From contig MGDU01000011.1 in assembly GCA_001790815.1 (NCBI GenBank), forward strand, positions 1 to 43,230: 43,230 bases of DNA, given 5' to 3'. This document shows positions 7,448 through 14,547 of the stretch, piece by piece. This DNA comes from Candidatus Uhrbacteria bacterium RIFCSPHIGHO2_02_FULL_46_47 (lineage in GTDB: Bacteria; Patescibacteriota; Patescibacteriia; GWA2-47-26). The translations under genes were made by a program, and so were the position numbers. How positions within the stretch are numbered: position 1 is the first letter of the stretch; every line of letters starts with the position of its first letter. Below the pieces are notes generated by a model that was given only the letters and a program-made list of their open reading frames with translations, was not told the origin of the DNA and did not search any database.

Positions 7448-8997
7448 ATATTTTTATTGCGCGAACACGCAACAGCTTTTATCCATTGCGATCGCTTTTG
7501 ATCGCGCGCGATTTTATTCATTATTGGCGTGAATACTCGCGCCGTGTTTGTAATATGTTGCAATTCGGATATTTTCCAAAATTTTACCGCCAGTCCGGCA
7601 AGCATTGCGGCGCCAAGCGCGGTACTTTCCGTTTGCGCACTGCGATGAATGCGCACGCGCGAAAAATCCGCTTGTGACTGTAGTACCAGATCACTTTTTG
7701 CCACTCCCCCATCAGCTTTGACTTTTTGAAGTATAATATACCGCGCTTCTTTATGCAAAACATCAATAACATCCGCAACTTGATGCGCGATTGCTTCAAG
7801 TGTGGCATACACAATGCGCTCCTTGCGAGTATGCTGTGTTAAACCGGAAATCACTCCGCGCGCTTGTGGATCCCAATATGGCGCGCCCAAGCCGGAAAAT
7901 GCCGGTACAACAGTAACGCCACCGCTGTCCGAAACGCAACTAGCTAATTTATCCGCGTCCGGCCCATTTTTAATAATTCCAAGATTATTTTGCAACCAAT
8001 TAATTGCCGCCCCACAGGAAAACACACTCCCCTCCAGCGCGTAGGTTATTTCATTTCCGATTTGCCAAGCAATAGTGGCAATTAGCGGCTCCTTTGGAAT
8101 TATTGGTTTTTTGCCAACATTAAGCAAAAGAAACGCGCCAGTGCCATAAGTAATTTTCAAATCGCCGCGGTTAAAACAAGTTTGGCCAAAAAGCGCGGCT
8201 TGCTGATCCCCGCACATACCGGTTATTGGAATTGGCGCGCCTAAAATATTTGAATCAAGTGTGCCAAACTCATTGCTGGATGGCAAAACTTGCGGCAAAA
8301 TTTCTCGCGGCACTTTAAACAGCTTTAACAGCTCATCATCCCACTGACGCGTGTGGATATTAAACAACATTGTACGCGAGGCATTGGACACATCTGTGGC
8401 ATGCATTTTTCCACCGGTTAGATTCCAAAGTACCCAGCTATCAATCGTACCAAATTTTAATTCACCCCCTCTAACTCCCCCTCCAAGAGGGGGAGAGAAG
8501 ATTTTTCCTCCCCTGCCCGAGGGGAGGATTAAGGAGGGGTGGGAGGGGTTACGAACCACATTCTTTAAAATCCAACTCAACTTTGTCGCAGAAAAATACG
8601 GATCCAATACCAGCCCAGTTTTCTGTCTAATCATTGATTCCTTCCCTGCATGCTTCAATTGCTCACATACATCCGCAGTGCGCCGATCCTGCCATACAAT
8701 CGCGCGATACACCGGCTTGCCTGTGCGGCCGTTCCACACCACTGTTGTTTCGCGCTGATTAGTGATACCGATGGCCGCGATTTGCGCCGGCTTAATACGC
8801 GCTTTTTTCACTGCCGCGCGCGTTACATAAAGCACTCCGCGCCAAATCTCTTCCGCATCATGCTCCACCCACCCGGGCTTGGGATAATATTGGCGAAACT
8901 CGCGATAAGCCGAAGCCACTGCTTTCCCGTCATGATCAAACAAAATCGCTCGATTCCCCGTAGTCCCCAAATCCAATGCTAAAACATATTTCCTCAT
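7444..8997 (-). CDS. glpK: Glycerol kinase
   Basis: FGGY-family kinase, 517 aa, converting glycerol and ATP to sn-glycerol 3-phosphate. The N-terminal phosphate-binding motif is LALDLGTTGNRAILFD. QRETTVVWN, FGTIDSWVLWNLTGG, SNASRTMLFNIHTRQWDD, TGMCGDQQAALFGQ and YGTGAFLLLN are all characteristic of GlpK. Residues about 149-180 (PSHPSLILPSGRGG, SPPLGGGVRGG) are repeat-derived and replace a surface loop. With gpsA at 13447-14535 the cell can make glycerol 3-phosphate by two routes. It lies between an ArsR-type regulator and the copper ATPase, an odd pairing for a carbon-metabolism gene. Confidence 0.95.
   Translation of the reverse strand: MRKYVLALDLGTTGNRAILFDHDGKAVASAYREFRQYYPKPGWVEHDAEEIWRGVLYVTRAAVKKARIKPAQIAAIGITNQRETTVVWNGRTGKPVYRAIVWQDRRTADVCEQLKHAGKESMIRQKTGLVLDPYFSATKLSWILKNVVRNPSHPSLILPSGRGGKIFSPPLGGGVRGGELKFGTIDSWVLWNLTGGKMHATDVSNASRTMLFNIHTRQWDDELLKLFKVPREILPQVLPSSNEFGTLDSNILGAPIPITGMCGDQQAALFGQTCFNRGDLKITYGTGAFLLLNVGKKPIIPKEPLIATIAWQIGNEITYALEGSVFSCGAAINWLQNNLGIIKNGPDADKLASCVSDSGGVTVVPAFSGLGAPYWDPQARGVISGLTQHTRKERIVYATLEAIAHQVADVIDVLHKEARYIILQKVKADGGVAKSDLVLQSQADFSRVRIHRSAQTESTALGAAMLAGLAVKFWKISELQHITNTARVFTPIMNKIARDQKRSQWIKAVACSRNKNI
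8463..8550. repeat. CCCCTC-rich repeat inside glpK
   Basis: An 88-bp element beginning CACCCCCTCTAACTCCCCCT and ending AAGGAGGGGTGGGAGGGG. It is a palindrome-like relative of the elements at 26992-27115 and 33453-33490 and lies in frame in glpK. Confidence 0.85.
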
Positions 8998-9040
8998 AGT
9001 TCTAAAATTTCACATTCTATTTTCTATGCCACTTTGTGCC

Positions 9041-9066
9041 ATTTCACGATTGCGCAATCGTGAAAT
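9041..9066. repeat. 26-bp perfect palindrome, copy 1
   Basis: ATTTCACGATTGC and its exact reverse complement, between the ArsR gene and glpK. It is a one-unit-shorter form of the 34-bp palindromes at 9427-9460 and 13381-13414. Confidence 0.85.
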
Positions 9067-9094
9067 GATCTAGCGGCGCGCAAATGTGCGCATT

Positions 9095-9382
9095 TTATAA
9101 ATCTAGCAACTCCAGCATTTTCCGATGCGCGACAATGCGCGGATCAATAATAGAATACAACGCTTGGTTATTCAGGTACCGCACGCGCACTATACCGGCC
9201 AAACGCATAAGCCCAAGATGCTGTACTGCATTGGTCTTACGCGCGCCAAGCATTTCTTCCAACTCCTTAAGCGAGCACTCCCCCTCGCACAAGCGATACA
9301 AAATCTCCAACCGCTTAGGATTGCCCAGCATCTTATAGATGAGCGCGTGTTTCTTTACTGTATGTTTTGATGCGTTTGCCAT
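9095..9382 (-). CDS. ArsR-family transcriptional regulator
   Basis: 95 aa from the ATG at 9380-9382; an ATG two codons earlier would lie almost at the predicted transcription start. MLGNPKRLEILYRLCEGECS is the ArsR first-helix signature, LKELEEMLGARKTNAVQHLG the recognition region, and AGIVRVRYLNNQALYSI the wing. Two Cys sit in CEGEC, a place where some ArsR proteins bind metal, but the classical ELCVCD site is absent. It heads an operon with glpK and copB, so copper control of copB is a reasonable but unproven guess. The upstream region has an extended -10 and a 34-bp perfect palindrome. Confidence 0.8.
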   Translation of the reverse strand: MANASKHTVKKHALIYKMLGNPKRLEILYRLCEGECSLKELEEMLGARKTNAVQHLGLMRLAGIVRVRYLNNQALYSIIDPRIVAHRKMLELLDL

Positions 9383-9390
9383 ATTCATTA

Positions 9391-9399
9391 ATTATAGCA
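9391..9399 (-). promoter_or_regulatory. Extended -10 promoter of the arsR-glpK-copB operon
   Basis: Minus strand TGCTATAAT: a perfect TATAAT (9391-9396) with extended TG and no good -35. The predicted start lies within about 2 nt of the ATG at 9382, so the mRNA would be leaderless. Confidence 0.6.
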
Positions 9400-9426
9400 C
9401 GAACCGTACTTTTCCCCTACTGCTTG

Positions 9427-9460
9427 ATTTCACGATTGCGCAATTGCGCAATCGTGAAAT
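9427..9460. promoter_or_regulatory. 34-bp perfect palindrome, copy 2
   Basis: ATTTCACGATTGCGCAA and its exact reverse complement, 28 bp upstream of the arsR -10 box. It could be an operator or a dispersed palindromic repeat. With the following GGCAC it is identical over 39 bp and in the same orientation to 13381-13419. Confidence 0.75.
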
Positions 9461-9538
9461 GGCACTGTGTCATAAGTTAATCTTGTAGTACATCCACCCG
9501 TCTGATATGATGTATCCATAAGGGGTACCGATTACACA

Positions 9539-9547
9539 TTATCCACA
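9539..9547 (+). promoter_or_regulatory. DnaA-box-like sequence
   Basis: TTATCCACA, a perfect match to the consensus DnaA box, 40 bp outside the left inverted repeat of the cassette. An inverted copy lies outside the right repeat at 13299-13307. Function not shown; no replication genes or box cluster accompany it. Confidence 0.35.
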
Positions 9548-9586
9548 CTTATTATAGCATGGTTAAGGGCTAATCCCCACCCCTGC

Positions 9587-9671
9587 GGATAATAGTAGTT
9601 CCGCGGAAATAATTAAAAGTTTTTATCCGCTTCGCGGATATATAATTTGGGGGCTATTTTAAAAATAATTT
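9587..9671 (+). repeat. Left inverted repeat of the three-gene cassette
   Basis: An ~85-bp element. Its inner 31 bp (9641-9671, starting TATAATTTGGGGGC) is the exact reverse complement of 13198-13228. Outside it is a 17-bp hairpin TATCCGC-TTC-GCGGATA (9624-9640), then AATTAAAAG and GGATAATAGTAGTT, also matched in inverted order on the right. The inner repeat starts with a perfect -10 box TATAAT that could drive the cassette genes. Confidence 0.85.
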
Positions 9672-9680
9672 GACCGAAAC

Positions 9681-10763
9681 ATGACAAAAAATGTTGTAAA
9701 ATTGATTGAAAAAAAAGAGTGGGTAAAAAGATGGGCTGGATCTTTTACTTTTATTTCAGCTTCATACTGGGGAAAACAATACAAGACGTCGCTTGAACGT
9801 GAACTTGGTGTTGGTTTTGATCATTCCCTATTTGTGCATAATAAAGGAACTATCTCTTTTTATTTAATAAAAAGAGAATTAGACAAACTTGGCAACACTT
9901 TGGCAAAACGGGCAACAAAAGATAACAAAATCGCGATTGCATGGTGTCAGGAATTGAAACGTAATACGGATGTAATAACTAAAATAATGAAAAAATTGCA
10001 CGGCACAATTCCCTCATGCGCCGAATATCAAAAATTTCTTGTTGCTTTTGACAGACACATTTCCTTTCACAACGCCATCAAAAAACCAATCGATTATTTT
10101 TCCGCAACTATTTTGAGTAAATTGCTCCCCTATTTTAAAGACGCGCGCCTTTATTCTGAACATGTATACAGCGATACCGAGAGCTTCTTTCGCGGTGTTA
10201 TGAAGAAAATAGGCAAAAAAGAAAAGTATAATTCCGATTACCTAACTTGCCTTACTCAATCGGAATTTGAAATCTATTTACAAACGAATAAGTTGCCAAA
10301 AGAAAAAATTCTGCAAACCCGTTTCGAGTCCAGTGTATTGTATTTTGAAAATGCCAAAGAAATTATAGCAACCGGGAAACAAACAAAAAACTTTGAAAAA
10401 ATAATATTTCGCAAATCCATTCAAGGTAAAAGAGAAATTAAAGGTGTTTCCGCATATAGCGGAACAGCAATCGGGATAGCGAGAATAGTACCTGACCCGC
10501 ACAAAGTCGGCACTTTCAGTAAAGGCGATATTCTAATAACAGGCATGACCCGTCCGGAGTTTTTGCCGATCATGAACAAGGCTTCCGCTGTTGTGACGGA
10601 TGCTGGCGGAATATTGTGCCATGCGGCCATATCCGCGCGTGAATTAAAAATTCCGTGCATAGTTGGGACACAACTTGCGTCATTTATTTTTCATGATGGT
10701 GATAAAATACGTGTAGACGCGGACAGTGGCATTATAAAAATAATAAAAAAATATGGCTGCTAA
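9681..10763 (+). CDS. PEP-utilising-enzyme swivelling (phosphohistidine) domain protein A
   Basis: 360 aa. Residues about 255-355 form a PEP-utilising enzyme mobile domain: VTDAGGILCHAAISARELKIPCIVGT contains the phosphoryl-carrying His (H314) as in PEP synthase, pyruvate phosphate dikinase and rifampin phosphotransferase. The first ~250 residues are a mostly helical region I do not recognise; WVKRWAGSFTFI and a long Lys-rich helical part are visible. There is no ATP-grasp domain and no PEP-binding barrel, so the protein cannot carry out a complete dikinase reaction alone. No clear Shine-Dalgarno precedes the ATG. It overlaps the next gene by 11 nt. Confidence 0.75.
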   Translation: MTKNVVKLIEKKEWVKRWAGSFTFISASYWGKQYKTSLERELGVGFDHSLFVHNKGTISFYLIKRELDKLGNTLAKRATKDNKIAIAWCQELKRNTDVITKIMKKLHGTIPSCAEYQKFLVAFDRHISFHNAIKKPIDYFSATILSKLLPYFKDARLYSEHVYSDTESFFRGVMKKIGKKEKYNSDYLTCLTQSEFEIYLQTNKLPKEKILQTRFESSVLYFENAKEIIATGKQTKNFEKIIFRKSIQGKREIKGVSAYSGTAIGIARIVPDPHKVGTFSKGDILITGMTRPEFLPIMNKASAVVTDAGGILCHAAISARELKIPCIVGTQLASFIFHDGDKIRVDADSGIIKIIKKYGC

Positions 10764-12207
10764 AACAGTTGAATATAGTTGGATTAAAAATGTCAAGTGG
10801 GTCAAGGTGAAAGAACGTGATATCGACATCGCTCTTGAGTCATTTTATACCAAAGGTTATGAAAAAAAATATTTCAAAAAAATAGGAATCAACTTTGGTA
10901 TTAGCAACCAACTGGTTTTTAGCGACGGCAGAATATACTTTGACCAACAAGACATAGATAGCACTACTCATTTGTTGTTAGAAAAAAAAGATAAATTGTC
11001 CAAGTATGCATTAAAGGTTACCAACCATTGCGTTAAACAGCTCAAGAAATGCGAGCAATTTTTAAAAAAACATAAAAAGACGAACTTTAGTAAAATTTCA
11101 GACGGCAGCTTTAAGAAAATATGCTCAGAATTTATAGAAGTAATCTATAGTCTTATTCCGCAGGCTTTTTTTGTCTCTGAGATCTTAGAAAAAGTAGCAT
11201 CAGAAAAAATTATAGCATCGCTAAAAAACCACACCAGTGATCCGGTATCGTTATACACAAAATTGGTCATACCAACTCAACCAAGCAGGTTGAGTCGGGA
11301 ATATGTAGAACGCCTTGCACTTGCGCTAAAATTACAGCAAAAAAATTCAATCGACCACGGGATCAAAAAATATTTGAATAAATTTGGCTGGGTGGCGCTA
11401 TACAGCCCAATAGACGATTTATATACAAAAGAAAAGATACTAACAGAAATTAAAAAATTGAGTGAAAAATCAAATTTGGCTGATGAATTGAAACAGGCAA
11501 AACGCAAAGAGATTGAATTAAAAAAAATAGCCGCTCAAGCATGGCGAACGGTCAAGCTACCCGCTCATGATCATTTGTTAATCAAAGTCATGCAAAAAAA
11601 CGCTTGGGTGAGAACGTATCGTCGCGAATTAATTAGCGAGATTTTTTTTCAAATGAGGCCGATGTATATAAAATGTGCACGGAAACTAAATTTAAAATTT
11701 TCCGATTTAAGACAGGTTGCGTGTTGGGAAATTATTGAACAATTGAACAATCCCGAGAAAAATTTTGATAATATGATTGAAGAGAGAAAATCTGGATATG
11801 TATTCCTACAACAAAAAAACGAGGTTCAAATTATCTCCGGCGAATCAATATCTAAAATTTTTGATCCGGAAAAAAATTCAACAATAAACGCTGAATTGAA
11901 AGGTTTGCCAGTATACCATGGACAGGCCGTTGGGCCAGTAAAAATTATTCATAAAAAAGAAGATCTTGCAAGCTTCAAAAAAGGAGAAGTTTTGGTAGCG
12001 CCCACAGTTGGCACATGGATGATGCCAGCCGTAGAAAAATGCATCGCTATCATAACTGATGCAGGTGGGGTGTTAAGCCATACCGCTATTGTGGCGCGCG
12101 AATTCAAGAAGCCTTGCATAGTTGCAACAAAACATGCTACAAAAATATTAAAAAACGGTCAAATAGTTACCATAGATACTCAACTTAATTTAATTAAGTT
12201 GAAATAA
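10753..12207 (+). CDS. PEP-utilising-enzyme swivelling (phosphohistidine) domain protein B
   Basis: 484 aa, built like the preceding protein but longer. Residues about 385-482 are the swivelling domain, with ITDAGGVLSHTAIVAREFKK and the phosphoryl-carrier His at H443. The part before it (about 288-370, with RRELISEIFFQ, FSDLRQVACWEI, ERKSGYVFL and a following GESI) resembles the helical middle domain that precedes the His domain in rifampin phosphotransferase and PEP-synthase-like proteins. An ATP-grasp domain is again missing. The start overlaps the end of protein A, suggesting translational coupling. The two proteins may be paired subunits or act on related substrates; the phosphoryl donor and acceptor are unknown. 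Confidence 0.75.
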   Translation: MAAKTVEYSWIKNVKWVKVKERDIDIALESFYTKGYEKKYFKKIGINFGISNQLVFSDGRIYFDQQDIDSTTHLLLEKKDKLSKYALKVTNHCVKQLKKCEQFLKKHKKTNFSKISDGSFKKICSEFIEVIYSLIPQAFFVSEILEKVASEKIIASLKNHTSDPVSLYTKLVIPTQPSRLSREYVERLALALKLQQKNSIDHGIKKYLNKFGWVALYSPIDDLYTKEKILTEIKKLSEKSNLADELKQAKRKEIELKKIAAQAWRTVKLPAHDHLLIKVMQKNAWVRTYRRELISEIFFQMRPMYIKCARKLNLKFSDLRQVACWEIIEQLNNPEKNFDNMIEERKSGYVFLQQKNEVQIISGESISKIFDPEKNSTINAELKGLPVYHGQAVGPVKIIHKKEDLASFKKGEVLVAPTVGTWMMPAVEKCIAIITDAGGVLSHTAIVAREFKKPCIVATKHATKILKNGQIVTIDTQLNLIKLK

Positions 12208-12220
12208 AAATTTTAAATTT

Positions 12221-13198
12221 ATGACAAAAAATGAAGTAAACTTTTTAACTCGCCACGCACAATCAGAACGGCACGATCCCCTGCGTGCTTCAAAAGAATA
12301 TCCTAGTCTCACAATTGAAGGTGTAGAACAGTCAAAAGATACGGCAAAAGACAAGATATTGGAATTAATTAAAAGTGCACCGGAAGGAGCAGTTATATTT
12401 ATTGGCGGGGCTTCTGACCAAGCACGCACGGCACAAACAGGGGAAATTTATGGCGACGCCCTGGATGAGGTAATTTATGGACAGGCAAATAACGAAGAAA
12501 TTGAAGTTGTGACGAAAAAAAATATAGATGAATTAATTAAAGCATCAAATAAAAAACGAGCTACAGAAACTGCCGGACAAGATTACGACAGATCTCTTGA
12601 ACAAATTAAAAACAATACAGCAAAGACGCCGGATTATGAAGATGTCCTTCAACAAGTAACCGACTATTTGAGAAATGAAGAACCGGGAAAAAAGATAGTC
12701 ATAACTTTTCCTGTTCAACTCAAGGGTTTTGCTTATAGATTTAATGACCGCTGGACGACTAAGGGCGGAAAAAAAACCGAATACTTCAGCGAAATTTTAA
12801 GGAAATACAACAACGATCACACACTGGCTGGTCTTGATTGGTTGGAGAATCAAGGAGTCCTAACCACTAAAGATGGAAGAGAAATTCAAGGACCAAACCC
12901 AACACAGGTGGCAAAAGATTATTTGGAAAGTTTGAGAAGATTAAGAGAGTTTGCGGGCAAACATACAGATAGGCCAATAGTTATTGGCGGAGTAGGACAT
13001 CAGTGGGATTTAGACGCAGTTGTAACCTATTTAGCCAGTGGCGGTAAGGATGTAACTATTGAAAATTTTAGACAATTAGTGGGCGACCCGGAAAAACCGC
13101 TGATTGGCGAGGCAGAAATGTTTGGCTTTAGCATAAGTGAAGAAAAAACTACTGTTGATTATCGAGGTAAACAACTAACGATTGATAAAAACGATTGA
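12221..13198 (+). CDS. Histidine phosphatase superfamily protein
   Basis: 325 aa. The N-terminal NFLTRHAQSERHDP carries the RH(G/A) catalytic motif (R11, H12). SDQARTAQTGEIYGDAL matches the S-x-x-x-R-T-x-Q-T-A-E segment with the second phosphate-binding Arg (R69). IGGVGHQWDLDAVVTYL supplies the second catalytic His (H260). About 190 residues separate R69 and H260, an insert longer than in small phosphoglycerate-mutase-like enzymes. The gene starts 13 nt after protein B and its stop codon touches the right inverted repeat, so it is an integral part of the cassette. It might remove phosphate from the product of the swivelling-domain proteins or from their phosphohistidine; this is inference. 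Confidence 0.7.
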   Translation: MTKNEVNFLTRHAQSERHDPLRASKEYPSLTIEGVEQSKDTAKDKILELIKSAPEGAVIFIGGASDQARTAQTGEIYGDALDEVIYGQANNEEIEVVTKKNIDELIKASNKKRATETAGQDYDRSLEQIKNNTAKTPDYEDVLQQVTDYLRNEEPGKKIVITFPVQLKGFAYRFNDRWTTKGGKKTEYFSEILRKYNNDHTLAGLDWLENQGVLTTKDGREIQGPNPTQVAKDYLESLRRLREFAGKHTDRPIVIGGVGHQWDLDAVVTYLASGGKDVTIENFRQLVGDPEKPLIGEAEMFGFSISEEKTTVDYRGKQLTIDKND

Positions 13199-13281
13199 AA
13201 TTATTTTTAAAATAGCCCCCAAATTATAGTTTTGCTTCGCAAAACAAAGCTTTTAATTACATCCGATAACTAATTATATCC
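13198..13281 (-). repeat. Right inverted repeat of the three-gene cassette
   Basis: The inverted counterpart of 9587-9671. The inner 31 bp (13198-13228) is an exact reverse complement and begins at the last base of the phosphatase stop codon. It is followed by a 17-bp hairpin GTTTTGC-TTC-GCAAAAC (13229-13245), whose stem differs from the left one but is again fully paired, then CTTTTAATTA and a CGGAT/TAGTT-type segment. Confidence 0.85.
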
Positions 13282-13298
13282 CCGTCAACCCCCCCAGC

Positions 13299-13307
13299 TG
13301 TGGATAA
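13299..13307 (-). promoter_or_regulatory. DnaA-box-like sequence
   Basis: TGTGGATAA (TTATCCACA on the minus strand), outside the right inverted repeat and opposite in orientation to 9539-9547. Confidence 0.35.
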
Positions 13308-13311
13308 TCAA

Positions 13312-13340
13312 GAGGCCGTTTCGGCCTCATTTGTGTTGTT
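13312..13340 (+). terminator. Probable terminator of the cassette
   Basis: GAGGCCG-TTT-CGGCCTC (13312-13328) is followed by ATTTGTGTTGTT. The stem is strong, the T-rich tail interrupted. It would end plus-strand transcription from the cassette before it meets gpsA. Confidence 0.55.
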
Positions 13341-13380
13341 GACGGTGCAGTCCACAAACGGCTTGTTGTGAGTCCAGGCC

Positions 13381-13414
13381 ATTTCACGATTGCGCAATTG
13401 CGCAATCGTGAAAT
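13381..13414. repeat. 34-bp perfect palindrome, copy 3
   Basis: Identical to 9427-9460, including the following GGCAC. It is 33 bp beyond the stop codon of gpsA. Confidence 0.85.
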
Positions 13415-13446
13415 GGCACAGAGTGGGGATGATTAGGGTTTTTTAG

Positions 13447-14535
13447 TTATAGCTTAACTGTTGCGAAAAATTTGGTGATGGAGACGCAAGGGTCGGCGGA
13501 TTTATAAAGCACGCGGTACACCAGATTGATAAGTGGCGTGGCAAGTTTTTTGTGACGCGTTAGTTCATAAAATGCTTTTGTCGCCGCCACGCCTTCAACA
13601 GTTGGCGTATCTTTTTGCCAAATAAACTTGCAATGCCCGTCTTTGCAAATGCGCTCCCCTAACGCGCGGTTGCGGCCATTTCCAAAACCGGTTACGATCA
13701 TATCGCCAATGCCGGCAAGTCCATATACGGTTTCACGCTTTCCACCCAAAGCACTCACAACCTTTTCCATTTCATGAAGCGCAACAGTCAACATGAATGC
13801 CTTCATATTCATTGGCAAACCTCTTTCGTGATCTTTTGTATCCGGCCGCAGGCCGTTTTTCGTGTTATTTCGTGTATAACCATCGCACATTCCCAGCGCG
13901 ATGGCATAGACATTTTTCAGCGCGCCGCACACGCTAACCCCGCGATAATCCGTGGAAAGCGCGACTTTAAAAGTTGGGGAATTAAATGCTGATTGCACAA
14001 ATCCCGACGCTTGCTTATTTTGACTTGCGGCCACGACAGCAGTAGGAATGTCGCGTACTAATTCGCTCGCGATAGATGGCCCGGAAATTGTAACCACATT
14101 TTTACGAAACGCCGGAGGAAGTTCAGATTGCACAACTTCGTGCATGGTTAAAAATGTTTTCTCCTCCAGGCCTTTGGCAACATGGGCGATAATGGGACCA
14201 GTCATAACTCCCCCATCCCCTCTTATCTTAAGAGGGGGGCTCCCAAGGCAATGCGCAAGGTGCTTGGTTGTTGCGCGAATATACGGCGAGGCGCAGGCAA
14301 TAATTATAAGTCGCGCTCCCTCAATCGCATTTTGCATGCTTGCTTCCGGCGCAACGCGCTTTGACAATTTAATGCCGGGTAAAAACTCCTCATTTTTTCG
14401 GGTTCGTGTCATTATTTCAATAGTTCGTGGTTGATAATCCCAAAGCGCAACACGATGGCCGCGCTTTGCCAAAATTTGCGCGAGCGCAGTGCCCATATTC
14501 CCCGCGCCAAGAATTGCAACTTTAATGCTCATCAT
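13447..14535 (-). CDS. gpsA: NAD(P)H-dependent glycerol-3-phosphate dehydrogenase
   Basis: 362 aa. Reduces dihydroxyacetone phosphate to sn-glycerol 3-phosphate for lipid synthesis. The Rossmann motif is VAILGAGNMGTALA; HVAKGLEE, ISGPSIASEL, CGALKNVYAIALG (catalytic Lys K207) and YGLAGIGDMIVT are family signatures. Two stretches look inserted: about 98-110 (GSPPLKIRGDGG, from a CCCC/GGGG palindrome at 14206-14244) and about 222-243 within the substrate-binding helix region, where the family normally has a short G-x-N-x-K loop. Either of the first two Met codons could be the start. It is the last gene of the long redox operon, 12 nt after the DsrE-like gene. Confidence 0.93.
   Translation of the reverse strand: MMSIKVAILGAGNMGTALAQILAKRGHRVALWDYQPRTIEIMTRTRKNEEFLPGIKLSKRVAPEASMQNAIEGARLIIIACASPYIRATTKHLAHCLGSPPLKIRGDGGVMTGPIIAHVAKGLEEKTFLTMHEVVQSELPPAFRKNVVTISGPSIASELVRDIPTAVVAASQNKQASGFVQSAFNSPTFKVALSTDYRGVSVCGALKNVYAIALGMCDGYTRNNTKNGLRPDTKDHERGLPMNMKAFMLTVALHEMEKVVSALGGKRETVYGLAGIGDMIVTGFGNGRNRALGERICKDGHCKFIWQKDTPTVEGVAATKAFYELTRHKKLATPLINLVYRVLYKSADPCVSITKFFATVKL
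14206..14244. repeat. CCCC/GGGG repeat inside gpsA
   Basis: AACTCCCCCATCCCCTCTTA followed by TCTTAAGAGGGGGGCTCCC: a partly palindromic 39-bp element in frame, related to those in atpG (26992-27115). Confidence 0.75.
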
Positions 14536-14547
14536 ACAGTTTGTTAC

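Larger units (their letters stand above)
9587..13281. mobile_element. Putative mobile cassette: two swivelling-domain proteins and a histidine phosphatase
   Basis: Three plus-strand genes are bounded by ~85-bp inverted repeats. The genes are visibly richer in A and T than the flanks and point opposite to all neighbours. A 39-bp direct repeat (9427-9465 and 13381-13419) lies further out on each side. There is no transposase or integrase inside, so the unit would have to move with help in trans or is a fixed relic. Confidence 0.6.

Noticed and set aside
9681-12207. Complete PEP synthase or pyruvate phosphate dikinase
   Set aside because: Only the swivelling phosphohistidine domain is present; the ATP-grasp and PEP-binding domains are missing.
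9587-13281. A classical insertion sequence
   Set aside because: No transposase or integrase is encoded between the inverted repeats; only the term putative mobile cassette is supportable.
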